Of a stretch of 6,694 nt of DNA, positions 4,992 through 6,694 are shown piece by piece. Within the stretch, counting starts at the first letter, position 1. Every line of letters begins with the position of its first letter. A program made the position numbers and the translations under genes. A model generated the notes under the pieces. The model was not told where the DNA came from, searched no databases, and worked only from the letters and a program-made list of their open reading frames with translations. Source of the DNA: Planctomycetaceae bacterium (GTDB taxonomy: Bacteria > Planctomycetota > Planctomycetia > Planctomycetales > Planctomycetaceae); the NCBI GenBank assembly GCA_947479075.1, contig CANJZR010000219.1, positions 1-6,694 on the forward strand, in the 5' to 3' direction.

Positions 4992-5807
4992 ATGTCTCCG
5001 GTTCCCCTTTGCTCGGCGGTTCGCACGTCTCTCGTGCTGATCCTGCTGGTCAGTTGTGGCTGTTCGAGTGTCAAGACGACCAATACCGCCCGTTCATCGG
5101 TCGAGCAGATGCTCATCTCGAATGCGGTCGACCAGTCTCTGGACAAGATCAACTTCCACCCGTTTGCCGGTCATAAGGTGTTTCTGGAAGAGAAGTACAT
5201 TGACTGTGTGGACAAGGCGTATGTGATCGGCTCGATCCGTCACCGGCTCCTGCATGTGGGCTGCAAATTGGTCGACAAGGTCGATGATGCCGAGATCGTG
5301 CTGGAGCCCCGGTCAGGTACGGTCGGCACGACAAATTCCGACACTTACGTCGGGATTCCCGAGATCACCTTGCCCGGCATGATGACGCTGCCCGAGGTGC
5401 GGGTGGCGACGAAAACGAAACAGGTCGGTGTCGCGAAGATTGGCATCGCCGCTTACGACGCCAAGTCACGCAACTCGCTCGGCGAAGGCGGGGTGACACT
5501 GGCTCAGTCGGATGACACGAACTTTTCGGTCTTCGGAATTGGGCCTTTTCAACGGGGTACCATTCGGAATGAAGTGATCCACTCAACCTCGGGTGATGCA
5601 GGCATCCCGCGTGGTCAGATTCCCGTGGAGGTCGCATTCAGCACCCCCGCTCCTCCTGAAGTGTTAGAGCCTCCAGCGGCCAAGGAGGCCAAGGTGCAGT
5701 ACACCAGCGTCGAGGAACCGGCCGCCGAAGCAGCCCCGGGAGCTGCCGCAGTGCCACCTGCCGCAACTCCGTCCAACCCGATTGGCAAGCCTGGCTGGGC
5801 TGATTGA
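4992..5807 (+). CDS. predicted lipoprotein of uncharacterised family (possibly DUF6655-like)
   Basis: This is a 271-residue exported protein. Residues 1-21 are a lipoprotein signal peptide: Arg11, hydrophobic core 14-20, and lipobox L19-V20-S21-C22. Cys22 is the likely lipidated residue; Cys24 is a less fitting alternative. The conserved-looking core (about 30-195) begins TTNTARSSVEQMLISNAVDQSL (29-50). It continues with a mixed alpha/beta pattern, FAGHKVFLEEKYIDCVDKAYV (58-78), IRHRLLHVGCKLVDKVDDAEIVLEPRSG (82-109) and TLPEVRVATKTKQVGVAKIGIAAYDA (132-157). This loosely recalls the domain of envelope lipoproteins that build secretion or assembly complexes (CsgG/LpoB-like), but that is a pattern impression only. 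From memory it may match DUF6655; I cannot confirm this. The tail (about 219-271) is Pro/Ala-rich and probably disordered. The gene has its own RBS and downstream terminator, so it is probably monocistronic. Confidence 0.88.
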   Translation: MSPVPLCSAVRTSLVLILLVSCGCSSVKTTNTARSSVEQMLISNAVDQSLDKINFHPFAGHKVFLEEKYIDCVDKAYVIGSIRHRLLHVGCKLVDKVDDAEIVLEPRSGTVGTTNSDTYVGIPEITLPGMMTLPEVRVATKTKQVGVAKIGIAAYDAKSRNSLGEGGVTLAQSDDTNFSVFGIGPFQRGTIRNEVIHSTSGDAGIPRGQIPVEVAFSTPAPPEVLEPPAAKEAKVQYTSVEEPAAEAAPGAAAVPPAATPSNPIGKPGWAD

Positions 5808-5837
5808 TTGGCCTGATGGGACCTTGGAACTGCTTTG

Positions 5838-5873
5838 ACTTCCGTAGTCTCGCCCGGCTGCGGGAGTTTTTTT
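5838..5873 (+). terminator. intrinsic terminator of the lipoprotein gene
   Basis: ACTTCCGTAG (5838-5847) pairs with CTGCGGGAGT (5858-5867) over 10 bp, including two G-U pairs, around a 10-base loop. Seven T follow (5867-5873). It lies 30 bases after the lipoprotein stop and reads on the plus strand only; there is no matching A-run for the other strand. Confidence 0.85.
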
Positions 5874-5885
5874 GTCGACACGGCG

Positions 5886-5929
5886 GTTTCGTGCGGTCGG
5901 CTAGAGCAGAAGTGGGGCAGCCGCGAAAC
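5886..5929 (-). other. two-part stem-loop downstream of the methyltransferase gene
   Basis: Outer GTTTCG/CGAAAC (5886-5891, 5924-5929) and inner CGGCT/AGCCG (5898-5902, 5919-5923) are perfect, with a 6-base bulge on one side and a 16-base loop. It lies 27-70 bases past the methyltransferase stop. It could mark the 3' end of that transcript, but it lacks a U-tract. Confidence 0.3.
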
Positions 5930-5955
5930 GGTGCACGAGCGATCTGTTTTCCTGG

Positions 5956-6636
5956 TTACTCTTTCCGTCCGGCAATCGTCCAATGACGGTCAGAGGTCGC
6001 TTGCACCCAGTCTCGCGGTAGCTGCAATTCTTCGAGCATGTCGCCCACTTCCGCCAGCGTCAGCGAGGCGTGAAGTGACTGGCGAAACAGCTGTTTCTGG
6101 CTGGGGGTGGCTCCCTGTGTGTGTAGTTCGACCAGGGCTTCCGCCTCTGCGTCGCTGGCCGGTCGCATGAGGTCTCGCACAAAGAGCAGTCCCCCCGGCG
6201 CCAGGACCCGGACCATCTCTCGCAGGCATGTCAAAGGTTCGGGGATGTGGTGCAGGATCGTGTTGGTCACTACTGTGTCGAATTCCCCATCGGGCGCGGG
6301 CAGCTGTTTCCCGTCGACCAGTTGCAGGCCGATCCGCTCAGAGAACCCCGCTCGGTCGATGTTCACCTTCGCCAGCTTGAGCATCTCTTCGGCCAGATCG
6401 ATGGCCACAATCTTCAATGTGCTGTACCGCTGACAGAATGCGATTGGGATTCGGGCAGTTCCCGTCCCGACATCGAGCATGCGGAGCGGGGCGTCAGGAG
6501 TAATCCCCAACCGCTGGCAGGCCAACCCCCAGTGCTCGACGAAACGCCGATTCACGTCGCCATGATCCATGTTGTCGTAGTCAGTCGCGTCCTCTGGCGT
6601 GTCCATGACTTCTGGTTCGAGGGTGCGGTGCAGCAT
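5956..6636 (-). CDS. class I SAM-dependent methyltransferase
   Basis: This 226-residue cytoplasmic protein has a Rossmann-type methyltransferase domain. The AdoMet-binding loop is MLDVGTGTARIPIAF (53-67), with the family's GxG pattern at Gly57-Thr58-Gly59. Strand 2 ends in VAIDLAEEML (77-86), where Asp80 would bind the ribose hydroxyls. The LVDGKQLPAPDGEFD segment (106-120) and TVVTNTILHHIPEPLTCLREMVRVLAPGGLLFVRDL (121-156) complete the domain, with the usual HHIP/LAPGG landmarks. The C-terminal part (157-226) is helical and ends TIAGRKE. The substrate is unknown; the type resembles UbiE/small-molecule methyltransferases. The ATG at 6636 is preceded at 9 bases by GAAAGG (6646-6651), and MLHRTLEPEVMDTPE looks like a natural N-terminus. 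However, the frame stays open upstream to the window edge, so a longer protein is possible. Confidence 0.92.
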   Translation of the reverse strand: MLHRTLEPEVMDTPEDATDYDNMDHGDVNRRFVEHWGLACQRLGITPDAPLRMLDVGTGTARIPIAFCQRYSTLKIVAIDLAEEMLKLAKVNIDRAGFSERIGLQLVDGKQLPAPDGEFDTVVTNTILHHIPEPLTCLREMVRVLAPGGLLFVRDLMRPASDAEAEALVELHTQGATPSQKQLFRQSLHASLTLAEVGDMLEELQLPRDWVQATSDRHWTIAGRKE

Positions 6637-6694
6637 GGAAGGAAGCCTTTCAGGCGAATGACTGATGGAGTTCCATGGATCGTAGTAGATTTCA

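Noticed and set aside
5838..5873. The lipoprotein terminator as a bidirectional terminator for the methyltransferase gene
   Set aside because: The T-tract exists only on the plus strand; the other side has no A-run that would give a U-tract on the minus-strand transcript.

Overview
The window comes from a GC-rich bacterial chromosome, most probably a planctomycete. That placement is an inference. It rests on an SH3-domain/coiled-coil cell-envelope protein, a Pro/Ala-tailed lipoprotein of an uncharacterised type, a methyltransferase with an LEPEVMDT-type N-terminus and weak Shine-Dalgarno signals before several genes. No rRNA, tRNA, CRISPR array, transposase or phage gene was seen.

Layout. 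(1) 1-1065, plus strand: the 3' part of a gene for an SH3-like, coiled-coil protein that enters from outside the window. (2) 1136-4520, minus strand: four genes, read from 4520 downwards. They are a divergent beta-ketoacyl synthase homologue, a LURP-one-related/scramblase-like protein, a HAD-family phosphatase and the glycerol-3-phosphate acyltransferase PlsY. The last two overlap by 4 bases (ATGA). (3) 4521-4991: a 471-base divergent intergenic region without a convincing gene. It holds four copies of CTCTGTG, a bulged hairpin and weak promoter-like sequences. (4) 4992-5807, plus strand: a predicted lipoprotein, followed by a good intrinsic terminator at 5838-5873. (5) 5956-6636, minus strand: a class I SAM-dependent methyltransferase whose reading frame stays open to the window edge.

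How the genes may work together. Three of the four minus-strand genes point to lipids. PlsY makes lysophosphatidic acid, the LOR/scramblase fold belongs to a phospholipid-scramblase superfamily, and the synthase homologue belongs to the fatty-acid/polyketide condensing enzymes. Whether they form one pathway is inference.

The most notable item is the synthase homologue. Aligned on conserved spacing with E. coli FabF, all three catalytic residues are replaced (Cys to Gln178, His to Gln327, His to Asn364), while the structural Lys359 remains. This resembles the chain-length-factor (KS-beta) subunits of type II polyketide synthases, yet no active KS partner is in the window. A second recurring pattern is that several stop codons lie in or at perfect 6-7 bp stem-loops without a U-tract.
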